Assembly (NCBI RefSeq): GCF_024734075.1
Contig: NZ_CP102850.1
Coordinates: forward strand, 2,852,001 to 2,916,000
Origin: Gordonia mangrovi
Lineage (GTDB): Bacteria > Actinomycetota > Actinomycetes > Mycobacteriales > Mycobacteriaceae
Reading direction: 5' to 3'
Length of the DNA: 64,000 nucleotides
This document shows positions 1-7,366 of this stretch, piece by piece. The stretch's first letter is position 1. The number at the start of each line of letters is the position of its first letter. The notes beneath the pieces were generated by a model, which saw only the letters and a list, made by a program, of their open reading frames with translations, was not told where the DNA came from and did no database searches. The position numbers and the translations under genes are program-made.

Positions 1-1710
1 GGAGGTGTCGGGGTCGAGGTCGGCGCGCAGCACGACGTAGCCGATGCCCTGCTGGGCGAGGGTGGCGGCGAGGCCGGGTGAGCCGCGTCCGTCGGCGATC
101 GCGCGTTGTACCGAGTCCAGGGCGCGGATGGCGCCCGGCGGAGTGAGGGGGATGGCGTCGCGCACCGCCCAGGGGTCGTCGGCGAGCGGCTGGAGCGGTT
201 CGTCGCGGGTCAGGCCCCATAGTTGGTCGGCAAACGGTGCCCCGGGCACAACGAGGGTGCGGGTGGGGGCGGCGGTGTCCGGGCCGGAGCTGTGTTGTGA
301 CAGCCAGGTCGCGGTGGCCTGCCAGTAGGCCGGGATCTGTGTGTAAGTCCCCGCGGGCGCGAGTTGGCCGGTCCACATCAGCGATCCGGCGCCGATGGCG
401 GCGACCACCACGACGATCGTTGCCGCCACCGGTCGCGACCGCTGGGGGTGGGCGAAGGATGCGGCGCTGTCGCGGATCGAGGAGCTGCCGGGCAGCGGTA
501 CGCGGCCCAGCAGATGGGCGATGCCGAGGACCAGCGGGATCCGGATGAACGGTTCGAACTTGTGGATGTTGCGCAGGAAGGCGCCGCTGTCGTCGAGGAA
601 CACCCGCACGGGTTCGGCGATCGGGGAGCCGAGTTCGCCGGTGTAGCCGAGACACATCAGCAGTAATCCGACGGCCAGCACGGTGACGAGTCGTCCGCGG
701 GCGGGCATCCGCCGCATGCACAGTCCGGCCAGCCCGGCGGCGGCCAGCACCCCGGTGGCGACGACGGCGGCGGGTTGGGTGACCAGCACGGCACCGGCGA
801 CCCGTTCCGGGGAGACGAACGGGGTCCAGGAACTGGTGCCGCGCAACACCTCGGTCAGCGAAGTCCATTCGGTGGTGACCCGCGACGACTCGATGAAGTC
901 GAGGAACGGCGGGCTGACCCGCGACAGGATGAGCAGCGGGATGACCCACCACGCGCAGGCCATCGTCAGGCCGAGGGCCCACCACGCGCCGAAGCGCCAC
1001 CAGCGGCGGGTCGGGACCGTGGACAGCCGCGGCGCGTGCAGCAGCCACCACAGTGCCGCGACGCCGAGGGCGGCGAGGGTGGCCACGGCGTTGACCGCAC
1101 CCATCAGGGCGACCGCGGCCGCCGACTGGAACGCGGCGCGCCACATGGGACGGTCGGGTTCGCGGTTCAATACCCGGATGAGCGGCACCAACACCCACGG
1201 GGCCAGCACCATCGGCAGGGTCTCCGACGAGATCGACCCGATGGTGGTGAGGATGCGCGGGCTCAGCACGAAGACGATGCCGGCGATGACCCGGGAGCCG
1301 GGGGAGCCGATGCGCATCGCCTCGGCGAGCCGGACGATGCCGACGAAGCCGACGACGAGCAGCAACGCCCACCACAGCCGCTGCACCACCCAGGGCGGCA
1401 GATGCAGCAGGTCACCGAGCGCGAAGAACGCGCCGTGCGGGAAGAAGTAGCCGTAGGCCTGGTTCTGCACCTGCCCGAGTGGGGCGTTCGGCGACCACAG
1501 GTGGGCGGCGCGGGCGAGAAAGCCGATCGGGTTGGCGGTGAGGTCGAGTTTCGTGTCCGCCGAGATCCGGCCGGGGGATTGCAGCAGCGAGATGATCAGT
1601 GCGCACAGGGTGGCCACCGCGATGCCGCGGCGGGAGAGCGTGACGTCGTGCGCGGTCGAGGAGTGCTGGGGCGTGGGGGAGTGCGGTGCTGTTGGCGTGA
1701 TCGGCGTCAG
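1..1710 (-). CDS. aftD: Arabinofuranosyltransferase AftD, N-terminal part (runs off the window)
   Basis: About 570 residues of the N-terminal part of a very large polytopic membrane glycosyltransferase, which in the family adds alpha-(1->3)-arabinofuranose during arabinogalactan and lipoarabinomannan synthesis. Reading the minus strand gives the family landmarks: SADTKLDLTANPIGFLARA right after the first membrane segment, NQAYGYFFPHG, LSPRILTTIGSISSETLP, and RNIHKFEPFIRIPLVLG, separated by many hydrophobic helices. The C-terminal part lies beyond base 1. The next gene upstream is a DUF2613 protein, and lpqI follows, the recalled Rv0236c-Rv0236A-Rv0237 order. The start is uncertain: there is no in-frame ATG near the beginning. 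A CTG at 1710 and a GTG at 1618 are candidates, and the GTG would cut into the first membrane helix. Confidence 0.9.
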   Translation of the reverse strand, partial: MTPITPTAPHSPTPQHSSTAHDVTLSRRGIAVATLCALIISLLQSPGRISADTKLDLTANPIGFLARAAHLWSPNAPLGQVQNQAYGYFFPHGAFFALGDLLHLPPWVVQRLWWALLLVVGFVGIVRLAEAMRIGSPGSRVIAGIVFVLSPRILTTIGSISSETLPMVLAPWVLVPLIRVLNREPDRPMWRAAFQSAAAVALMGAVNAVATLAALGVAALWWLLHAPRLSTVPTRRWWRFGAWWALGLTMACAWWVIPLLILSRVSPPFLDFIESSRVTTEWTSLTEVLRGTSSWTPFVSPERVAGAVLVTQPAAVVATGVLAAAGLAGLCMRRMPARGRLVTVLAVGLLLMCLGYTGELGSPIAEPVRVFLDDSGAFLRNIHKFEPFIRIPLVLGIAHLLGRVPLPGSSSIRDSAASFAHPQRSRPVAATIVVVVAAIGAGSLMWTGQLAPAGTYTQIPAYWQATATWLSQHSSGPDTAAPTRTLVVPGAPFADQLWGLTRDEPLQPLADDPWAVRDAIPLTPPGAIRALDSVQRAIADGRGSPGLAATLAQQGIGYVVLRADLDPDTS

Positions 1711-1726
1711 GGAGGGCCGCCCGAAG

Positions 1727-1927
1727 TCAGTTGTCGGACCCGGAATCGCCGCGCGAGCCGTAGTCGACCGAGCCCTGCACGAACCCGTTGTTCGGGTTGA
1801 TGCTGTTCACGTCCGTCGACGGGCTCGTCTCGGTGGACAGGAAACCGCCGAGGAAGACCGCCCCGAGACCCACCACGATGCCGGCGACCCCGGCCACGGC
1901 GCCGGCGACGAGACGGTTGTTGGTCAT
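1727..1927 (-). CDS. DUF2613 small membrane protein
   Basis: A 66-residue protein with one N-terminal hydrophobic segment (about residues 7-30, Gly/Ala/Val-rich) followed by a short polar, Ser/Asp/Asn-rich tail that would lie outside the membrane. It matches the DUF2613 small secreted or membrane proteins found immediately upstream of aftD in mycobacteria and relatives (Rv0236A type). It is co-directional with aftD and ends about 15 bases before the furthest plausible aftD start, so the two are probably co-transcribed. No biochemical function is known to me. Confidence 0.8.
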   Translation of the reverse strand: MTNNRLVAGAVAGVAGIVVGLGAVFLGGFLSTETSPSTDVNSINPNNGFVQGSVDYGSRGDSGSDN

Positions 1928-2009
1928 GGCGACGAAACTACCATCGACCGGTGATGACGATGGTCAGCACGGTGAAGAGGGCTCGTGGCGCAACCGGGTT
2001 CGGCCGTGA

Positions 2010-2489
2010 TCAGCGGACCACGATCGTGCCACTGCACGAGATCGCCGGGATCGACCACAGGGCGTTGCTGTTCGTGGCGCCGAGGGTGATGGCGACGTTG
2101 CCACGGCCGATGGCCGCGGTGTCGATGACGAAGTTGTGCACACCCTGGTAAGGCGGACTGATGTGGGTGGTCGACCGCAGGACACCGTGCTTGCCGGTGC
2201 GGAGGTTGTGCCAGTCCAGGCGCGCATCGGACCGGTAGCCGACGCCGATCCAGTAGCTGGTGAAGTCGACGGCGATGTAGGTCTTGCCGGCGTACTGCGC
2301 CACGATGGCGCGGTTCGGGAGGAACGGGATGTCGACGATGTTGGGGCTCAGGCCGATGCACTGGGTGAGTCGGTGCTCGGTGGCGGCTGCGGCGTCGGCG
2401 GCGGTTGCCGTCGCGAGTCCCAGCGTGCCGGCTGCGGCGATGGCGACGGCCACGACGACGGAGGCGAAGCGGGAACGTGTGCGTGCCAT
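2010..2489 (-). CDS. Secreted protein of unknown function
   Basis: A 159-residue protein with a clear Sec signal peptide: basic MARTRSRF, a hydrophobic Ala/Val core, and an Ala-rich cleavage region near residues 30-36. The mature part is about 120 residues and has two cysteines (in LTQCIGLSP and AISCSGTIVV) that could pair. It is rich in aromatic and beta-prone stretches, suggesting a small exported beta-sandwich. I do not recognise a family. It is co-directional with the universal stress protein gene upstream, with a 30-base gap. Confidence 0.75.
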   Translation of the reverse strand: MARTRSRFASVVVAVAIAAAGTLGLATATAADAAAATEHRLTQCIGLSPNIVDIPFLPNRAIVAQYAGKTYIAVDFTSYWIGVGYRSDARLDWHNLRTGKHGVLRSTTHISPPYQGVHNFVIDTAAIGRGNVAITLGATNSNALWSIPAISCSGTIVVR

Positions 2490-2519
2490 GCTGGTTGATC
2501 GTCGAGAGTGTGTTGCGGG

Positions 2520-3089
2520 TTACAGCGTGACCGGCGGCTGTTTGTCGCATTGGGCCGGGACGATGAACACCGGGCGGTGGCAGTGTTTGAGGACGCGTTC
2601 GGCGACGCTCGAATGCAGCAGCGCCTTCAACCCGGACGAGCCGCGGGTGCCGGTGACCAGGAGGTCGACGGCGAGGGCGTCGGCGGCGGCGACCAGTGCA
2701 CCCCAGACCGTCGACTCGACCTCGACCAGGGAGCCGCGCGCGGACAGTCCCGCCTCGACGGCGAGGTCGACGCCCCGGCGGTTGATGTTCTGGGCCTCGT
2801 GCTCGAGCGCTTCGTCGACGCCGGCCTCGAGTCTGGTGTCGATGAACGGCTGCATACCGCCGGACAACGTCGACAACCGCGCCGGCGAGAGTTCGCCCGG
2901 CTGCCAGGCCGTCACGACGTAGGCGGTCTGCGCGCGCAGGAAACGGCCGGCGTAGCGGATGGCGCGGTCGGCGTTGTCGGAGCCGTCGTAGGCGATCATG
3001 AGGGTCTGGCGGGCACTGCGGTCCAGACCACCGGCACCCGGGGCGGACTGGGCGGTGGTGGGTTCGTTCGGGCCGGACCCCACGTCCAT
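2520..3089 (-). CDS. Universal stress protein (UspA family)
   Basis: A 189-residue single-domain Usp protein of the ATP-binding type. The core begins around residue 28 (QTLMIAYDGSDNADRAIRYA) and ends with the nucleotide-binding loop GTRGSSGLKALLHSSVAERV followed by PVFIV, which fits the G-x2-G-x9-S/T signature. The first ~25 residues (Gly/Pro/Thr-rich) are a non-conserved extension, and the start could lie slightly downstream. Divergent from lpqI, with about 30 bases between the start codons, so the two promoters must overlap the 5' ends of the genes. Confidence 0.9.
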   Translation of the reverse strand: MDVGSGPNEPTTAQSAPGAGGLDRSARQTLMIAYDGSDNADRAIRYAGRFLRAQTAYVVTAWQPGELSPARLSTLSGGMQPFIDTRLEAGVDEALEHEAQNINRRGVDLAVEAGLSARGSLVEVESTVWGALVAAADALAVDLLVTGTRGSSGLKALLHSSVAERVLKHCHRPVFIVPAQCDKQPPVTL

Positions 3090-3118
3090 TGCCCCAGGTT
3101 ACATGCCAGACTCGTCGC

Positions 3119-4321
3119 ATGGGCTCATCTACCCGAGGTTCCGGTGCGCGTGGCGTGGTGTCGATGATCGTGGTCGCGGCGGTGGCCGTGGTGAGCGTCG
3201 GCTGCACGAGCAGCGAACCGTCGGACCCGACGAGCAGCGTGACGTCGGTGGCCGGCACCGCGGCGTCGTCGCCGAGCTCGTCGGCGGTCACGCCGTCTCC
3301 GGTGGCCGCGTGTGGTTCGGCTCAGTTGGACGAGATGACGTTGCGGCAGAAGCTCGCTCAGCTTGTCGTGGTGGGGGTGACCGGCGCCGCGGATGCGCAG
3401 GCGATTGTGGATTCCGAGCAGATCGGTGGGATCTTCGTCGGCAGCTGGACGGACAAGTCGATCCTGACCAGTGGGGCCGCTGCGCGCATTTCGCAGAGCA
3501 GTCCGATCCCGTTGATGGTCACGGTGGATCAGGAGGGCGGCCGTGTCTCGCGGCTGTCGGGGCTGGGTATCGACAGCCCGTCCGCGCGGGTGCTCGCGCA
3601 GACGCGGACACCGGCGCAGGTACGGGACCTGGCCGCTTCGACGGGACGTCAGCTGCGCGAGCTGGGTGTCACGGTCGACTTCGCGCCGGTCGTCGATGTG
3701 AGCGACGAGGCCGACGGAGAGGTCATCGGGGACCGATCGTTCAGCAATGATCCGGCGGTGGTGACCGAGTATGCGCAGGCCTATGCGGAAGGGTTGGCAT
3801 CGGCCGGAATCACCCCGGTGTTCAAGCATTTTCCGGGTCACGGGCATGGCTCGGGTGACTCGCATCTGGGGGTGGTGGTGACGCCGCCGTTGTCGACGCT
3901 GGAGAACAGTGATCTGGTGCCGTACCGGACGCTGCTGCAGGATCCGGGCCCGGCGGCGGTGATGATGGGGCATCTGATCGTGCCCGGCCTGACCGGCCCG
4001 GAGACGCCGTCCAGCATCAGCCCGCGCGCCTACGGCATGTTGCGGACCGGAAAGCCCTACGGCGGACCGGCGTACAACGGTGTGGTGTTCACCGACGATC
4101 TCTCGGGTATGGCGGCGATCAGTGCGCGCTACCCGATCGAGCAGGCGGCGCCGATGGCGATCCGCGCGGGAGCGGATGTCGCATTGTGGCTTTCGACCGA
4201 TCGGGTGCCTGCAGTGCTCGATACGCTCGAACAGCAGGTCGCCTCCAACCGGCTGACCGAACAGCGTGTCGATCGGTCGGTGGTGCGGGTCCTGCGGTCC
4301 AAGGGTGTGCTGACGTGCTGA
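3119..4321 (+). CDS. lpqI: Lipoprotein beta-N-acetylhexosaminidase, GH3 (LpqI/NagZ type)
   Basis: A 400-residue exported glycoside hydrolase of family 3 that hydrolyses N-acetylglucosaminyl bonds in peptidoglycan fragments during cell-wall recycling. A signal peptide ends in a lipobox (VVSVGC, Cys at about residue 29), followed by a Ser/Thr linker and the catalytic barrel. Visible motifs are VTVDQEGGRVSRL, KHFPGHGHGSGDSHLG (the NagZ His/Asp loop) and the nucleophile region GVVFTDDLSGM. I prefer the ATG at 3119 over that at 3089, because it gives a normal lipoprotein signal and avoids overlap with the divergent stress-protein gene. In M. tuberculosis LpqI also follows aftD/DUF2613. The next gene starts inside its stop codon region. 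Confidence 0.92.
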   Translation: MGSSTRGSGARGVVSMIVVAAVAVVSVGCTSSEPSDPTSSVTSVAGTAASSPSSSAVTPSPVAACGSAQLDEMTLRQKLAQLVVVGVTGAADAQAIVDSEQIGGIFVGSWTDKSILTSGAAARISQSSPIPLMVTVDQEGGRVSRLSGLGIDSPSARVLAQTRTPAQVRDLAASTGRQLRELGVTVDFAPVVDVSDEADGEVIGDRSFSNDPAVVTEYAQAYAEGLASAGITPVFKHFPGHGHGSGDSHLGVVVTPPLSTLENSDLVPYRTLLQDPGPAAVMMGHLIVPGLTGPETPSSISPRAYGMLRTGKPYGGPAYNGVVFTDDLSGMAAISARYPIEQAAPMAIRAGADVALWLSTDRVPAVLDTLEQQVASNRLTEQRVDRSVVRVLRSKGVLTC

Positions 4322-4866
4322 ACGAGCCGTCTGACGGTTCGGCGGGACACGACCCGCCGCCACGACCTCGGGTGCAGATCACGCCGATGCGGGTTGACGA
4401 TCCCGTGCGTGGCCGCGGGACCCTGGTTGCGGTCGGTCTGTGGGCGGCGGCGATCGTGCTGATCGCCGCGACTTCGGTGTTGGTGGCGCTGCACTTGGAC
4501 GAGATCCGGGTGGTGTTGTCGCTCGATCTGGCGCGGGAGGAGCCGGGAGCGACGGCCGACGAGGTGGTGCGAGCGGTGAACATCGCATTCGGCGTGGGTG
4601 CGGTGCTGGTCGGTGTCGTCGTGGTGGCGGCGACCTACGGATGCACTCGGCTGTGGCAGGGCGCAGGTTCGGGGCGCGGGTGGCTGGTGGTTGCGCTGAT
4701 TGCGGCGGTGGCGGCGACTGTCGGTGAAGCGATCGTCGTGGGGCCGTCGTCGGCCGCTGTGGTCGAGGCGGGACTGCCTGTGGTGTTCCAGTGGCCGGTG
4801 CCGGCCGCGGGGGCTGCGATCGGAGCTGTAGCGACAGTGATCGCCTACGTCAGCGCGGATACGTGA
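4315..4866 (+). CDS. Four-helix membrane protein of unknown function
   Basis: About 183 residues, starting at a GTG that overlaps the last codons of lpqI by 7 bases, so translation is probably coupled. After a ~35-residue Pro-rich cytoplasmic N-terminus there are four hydrophobic segments: GTLVAVGLWAAAIVLIAA, VNIAFGVGAVLVGVVVVAA, WLVVALIAAVAATVGEAIVV and AAGAAIGAVATVIAYV. A charged stretch between helices 1 and 2 (LDEIRVVLSLDLAREEPG) should face outside. I recognise no family. An ATG at 4387 is an alternative start and keeps all four helices. Confidence 0.7.
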   Translation: MLNEPSDGSAGHDPPPRPRVQITPMRVDDPVRGRGTLVAVGLWAAAIVLIAATSVLVALHLDEIRVVLSLDLAREEPGATADEVVRAVNIAFGVGAVLVGVVVVAATYGCTRLWQGAGSGRGWLVVALIAAVAATVGEAIVVGPSSAAVVEAGLPVVFQWPVPAAGAAIGAVATVIAYVSADT

Positions 4867-4873
4867 GTCGGCG

Positions 4874-4920
4874 CCGGACAAACCGTCGTCATCTGGGGTA
4901 GGTGACGATGGTTTGTCCGG
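4874..4920. terminator. Bidirectional terminator-like inverted repeat
   Basis: Perfect 11-bp arms CCGGACAAACC and GGTTTGTCCGG, with further imperfect pairing inwards, lie between two convergent genes. The right arm lies inside the last codons of the DUF222 gene. Position and symmetry fit a bidirectional terminator, although there is no T tract. Confidence 0.65.
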
Positions 4921-6829
4921 TGCGGGTGTTGCGCCAGGTGATGGTGCGGTCGGTGTGCATGGTGGGGAGCCACGGGCCGTCGTGTTTGCGGTCGTGGTCG
5001 GGTCGGCATAGGGGTGCGAGGTTGAAGGCCACGGTCCAGCCGCCGGCCAGCGGGTCGGCGTGGAGGAATTTGTGCAGGTGGTCGAGTTCGCACTCTTCGG
5101 AGGGTCGGCCGCAGTAGGGGTAGCGGCAGCGTCGGTCGAGTTGGATGATTTCGGCGCGTAAGGCTGCTGAGGGTGCGTAGGTCAGTGCCCCGGGTGGTGG
5201 GGTGGCGAAGCCGCCGTGCCCGGTGGGGTCGATCGGTGGTGCCGGTGTCCGGTTGCCGAAGATGGTCAGGCCGCTGGCGGTGCGGGTTTCGCTCGGTGGG
5301 GCGGTGATGGTGGTGGCGTGGGGTGCCAGGCGTGCGGCGTGGGCAGGATCGATCGCCCCGTAACCCATCAGGCGGGTCGGATCGAGGCCGGTGGGGTCGT
5401 GCAGCAGGGTCAGGCCGGGGACGACGAGGCCGGAATCGGACTGGAAGTCTGTGTCTGTGTCCGGGTCGGTGTCGGCGGTGGCCTCGGCTACCTCGGCGTC
5501 TGTGGTGGCGTCGGCTAGTTCGTTATCGGTGGTGAGTTCGACTTCTGCGGCCGTGGCGACTTCAGTGTCTGCGTCGTCCGCGTCGGCGTCGTGGGTCGCT
5601 TCCGTATCGGCCCCGTCGGTGTCGTGCTCGGCGCGAGGTGCGGTGATGAAGTCTCGTCGGGATTCCGCGGTGGGCGCGATGTCTGAGTCGATGTGACGGT
5701 GATCGTCGATGTCGGCGAGGGTGATCGGCTGTTCTTCGGCCGCGTCGGGTCCACCCATTGCGGGTTCGTCGGTGGCGTCGACGGGTGCAGTGGAGTCGCC
5801 GCCCGTGCTGGTGTCGACCGACGAGTCGCGGACACTGCTGTCACCCACACTCGGGGTGGTGGCGGGCGTCGGGTTGTTGGTGCGGGTTTGCGTGGCGGGG
5901 CAGGTGTCGTCGCCGCAGTGGCAGCGCAGTGTCGCGCCGGGAGCCTTGATGATCTCGGCGAACGCGGCGACGCGTTGGGCTTTGATGCTGCGGCCGTCGC
6001 GGCGGCACACTCGCCGACCGATGAGTGCGCTGATCCGCTCGCGTAGGTGCACGCCGTGTTCGGCGGGGATGCAGGCGTCGACGGTCATGTGTCCGAACGC
6101 TTCGGCACCGATTTTCACATCGCCGAATAGGTCGGCGATGTCGTCGTGGGCTTCGACGGCCCGGTCGGGGTCCAGGGTGATGATGATGGCGTCGAGATCG
6201 GCTTGCAGCGCGGTGTCGGTGGTCGGGCGGCTGGCCAGGTCGAGCACGACATCGTCGAAATCCCACGGCTCATCGTCGGTGGGATCGGTCTCGGCCGCAC
6301 CATCACCGGCGTCATCGGCGCCGTCACCGTCGGTGCCGGCATCGTCGGTGTCGAAGTCGAGGGTGAGGTCCTCGTCGGTGTCGTCGGTGTCGGTGGTGTC
6401 GGTGAGTTCGGCGAGTCGGGCTCGGAGGTCGCCGGTGGGGCCGGTGGCGGCGGCGCGGATGGCCACGCCCAGGCGGTGGGGGCTCAGGTCGCCGGCGCGG
6501 AAGGCGTCACGGATCTTGGGGTGTTCGTCGAGGAGTTCGTCGAGGTGGACCCATTCGCCGGCTTTGGTTCGGGCGATGCCCAGTTGCAGCGAGATTTCGC
6601 CTTTGGCGGCTTTGTCGGCGGCGTTGCGGATTCGGTTCGGGGCGTAGTCGTTGTATCCGGTGAGGCGCTCGTTGTAGGTGGATTGACCGATTTGGCGGGC
6701 GATCTGCATGGCGATGGCTTGGGCTTGGTTGCTCAGCCGGAGGGCGTCGCGGCCGTATTGGGCCAACTCGTCGAGGCTGCTGGTGGCCAGCAGGGCGTCG
6801 TCGGCGGCACGGTCGGTGAAGGTGAACAC
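4889..6829 (-). CDS. DUF222 protein with C-terminal HNH endonuclease domain
   Basis: 646 residues. The N-terminal half is the helical DUF222 region (residues ~1-300, including YNERLTGYNDYAPNRIRNAADKA). A typical HNH domain lies at the C-terminus (about 590-640: CRYPYCGRPSEECELDHLH, then NLAPLCRPDHDRKHDG, with paired Cys and His for zinc). Two low-complexity acidic stretches rich in Asp/Thr/Ala interrupt it (about 143-190 and 330-470), much longer than in ordinary family members. Such proteins are numerous in actinobacterial genomes and often lie in repeats. Their role is not settled; some may be homing-like or mobile nucleases. The downstream end sits in a terminator-like palindrome and the upstream side in a duplicated repeat. 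Confidence 0.88.
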   Translation of the reverse strand: MFTFTDRAADDALLATSSLDELAQYGRDALRLSNQAQAIAMQIARQIGQSTYNERLTGYNDYAPNRIRNAADKAAKGEISLQLGIARTKAGEWVHLDELLDEHPKIRDAFRAGDLSPHRLGVAIRAAATGPTGDLRARLAELTDTTDTDDTDEDLTLDFDTDDAGTDGDGADDAGDGAAETDPTDDEPWDFDDVVLDLASRPTTDTALQADLDAIIITLDPDRAVEAHDDIADLFGDVKIGAEAFGHMTVDACIPAEHGVHLRERISALIGRRVCRRDGRSIKAQRVAAFAEIIKAPGATLRCHCGDDTCPATQTRTNNPTPATTPSVGDSSVRDSSVDTSTGGDSTAPVDATDEPAMGGPDAAEEQPITLADIDDHRHIDSDIAPTAESRRDFITAPRAEHDTDGADTEATHDADADDADTEVATAAEVELTTDNELADATTDAEVAEATADTDPDTDTDFQSDSGLVVPGLTLLHDPTGLDPTRLMGYGAIDPAHAARLAPHATTITAPPSETRTASGLTIFGNRTPAPPIDPTGHGGFATPPPGALTYAPSAALRAEIIQLDRRCRYPYCGRPSEECELDHLHKFLHADPLAGGWTVAFNLAPLCRPDHDRKHDGPWLPTMHTDRTITWRNTRTGQTIVTYPR

Positions 6830-6868
6830 GACACGCTCCTTTCCGGCGACGACAGTGAGATCGGGATC

Positions 6869-7003
6869 GGGTTTGGTTGGTGGGGAATCGAACTGCTGTC
6901 AGAGTATCGGGTGGGTCCGACAGTTTCGGTGGGCTGCAGGTGGGGTGTGGATTGACTGGTCGTTGAGCTGTTGGGTTCAGGATATCGGTGGGGTGTGACA
7001 ATT
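6869..7003. repeat. Direct repeat, copy A (~130 bp)
   Basis: Begins at GGGTTTGGTTGGTGGGGAAT and runs through AGAGTATCGGGTGGGTCCGA to TTCAGGATATCGGTGGGGTG. A close copy lies at 7127-7250. Copy A directly follows the start of the DUF222 gene, so it may include that gene's promoter. Confidence 0.8.
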
Positions 7004-7061
7004 CCGTTCGGGGTGACATAGCCTGCGAGGCAGAGCTTGTGGTGAGTCTGTCTCGGGTGGT

Positions 7062-7110
7062 GGTGGTCTCGATACGACCTCGGCAAGCGCCTCGGTCTAC
7101 TCGACCACCA
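7062..7110. repeat. Imperfect palindromic element
   Basis: Arms GGTGGTC and GACCACC enclose TCGATACG...CTACTCG and a CTCGGCAAGCGCCTCGG core. This is an imperfect dyad of a kind often dispersed between genes in Gordonia and Rhodococcus-like genomes (recalled, not checked). It lies between the two direct repeats. Confidence 0.5.
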
Positions 7111-7126
7111 GAGGGGAGTGTTCGCG

Positions 7127-7250
7127 GGTTTGGTTGGTGGGGAATCGGACTGCTGTCAGAGTATCGGGTGGGTCCGACAGTTTTGGTGGGCTGTGGATGG
7201 ACTTGCTTGGTGAAGTGTTGGGTTCAGGATATCGCTGGGGTGTGGCAACT
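7127..7250. repeat. Direct repeat, copy B (~124 bp)
   Basis: Second copy of the repeat at 6869-7003. The outer ~70 bp and the last ~25 bp are nearly identical, and the middle has a short deletion relative to copy A. It is unattached to any gene start and may be the relic of an earlier DUF222-type gene or of a duplication of its promoter. Confidence 0.75.
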
Positions 7251-7366
7251 TTGGGCGGCGAGTGTGGTTGGGGTGGTGACCCTTCGTGACGTTTCCTCGC
7301 AAGCTCGGTCGCTCCTCGGCCCCGGATTCTGGGGCGACGCTCTTCGCGAGGGCGGAACTTCGGCAC

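Larger units (their letters stand above)
6830..7366. other. Gene-free, repeat-rich spacer
   Basis: 537 bases between the DUF222 gene and iniC with no believable gene. The only sizeable reading frame (7097-7366, minus) is an Arg-rich translation of repeat DNA. The spacer contains a ~125-bp direct repeat in two copies, a palindromic element between them, and a Ser/Arg-type repeat remnant at about 7278-7350. Confidence 0.6.

Noticed and set aside
1924..3291. 455-codon minus-strand frame
   Set aside because: Arg/Pro/His-rich shadow overlapping three genes with clear features (secreted protein, universal stress protein, lpqI start).
7097..7366. 89-codon minus-strand frame (MPKFRPREERRPR...)
   Set aside because: Translation of dispersed repeat DNA; no RBS and no support as a gene.
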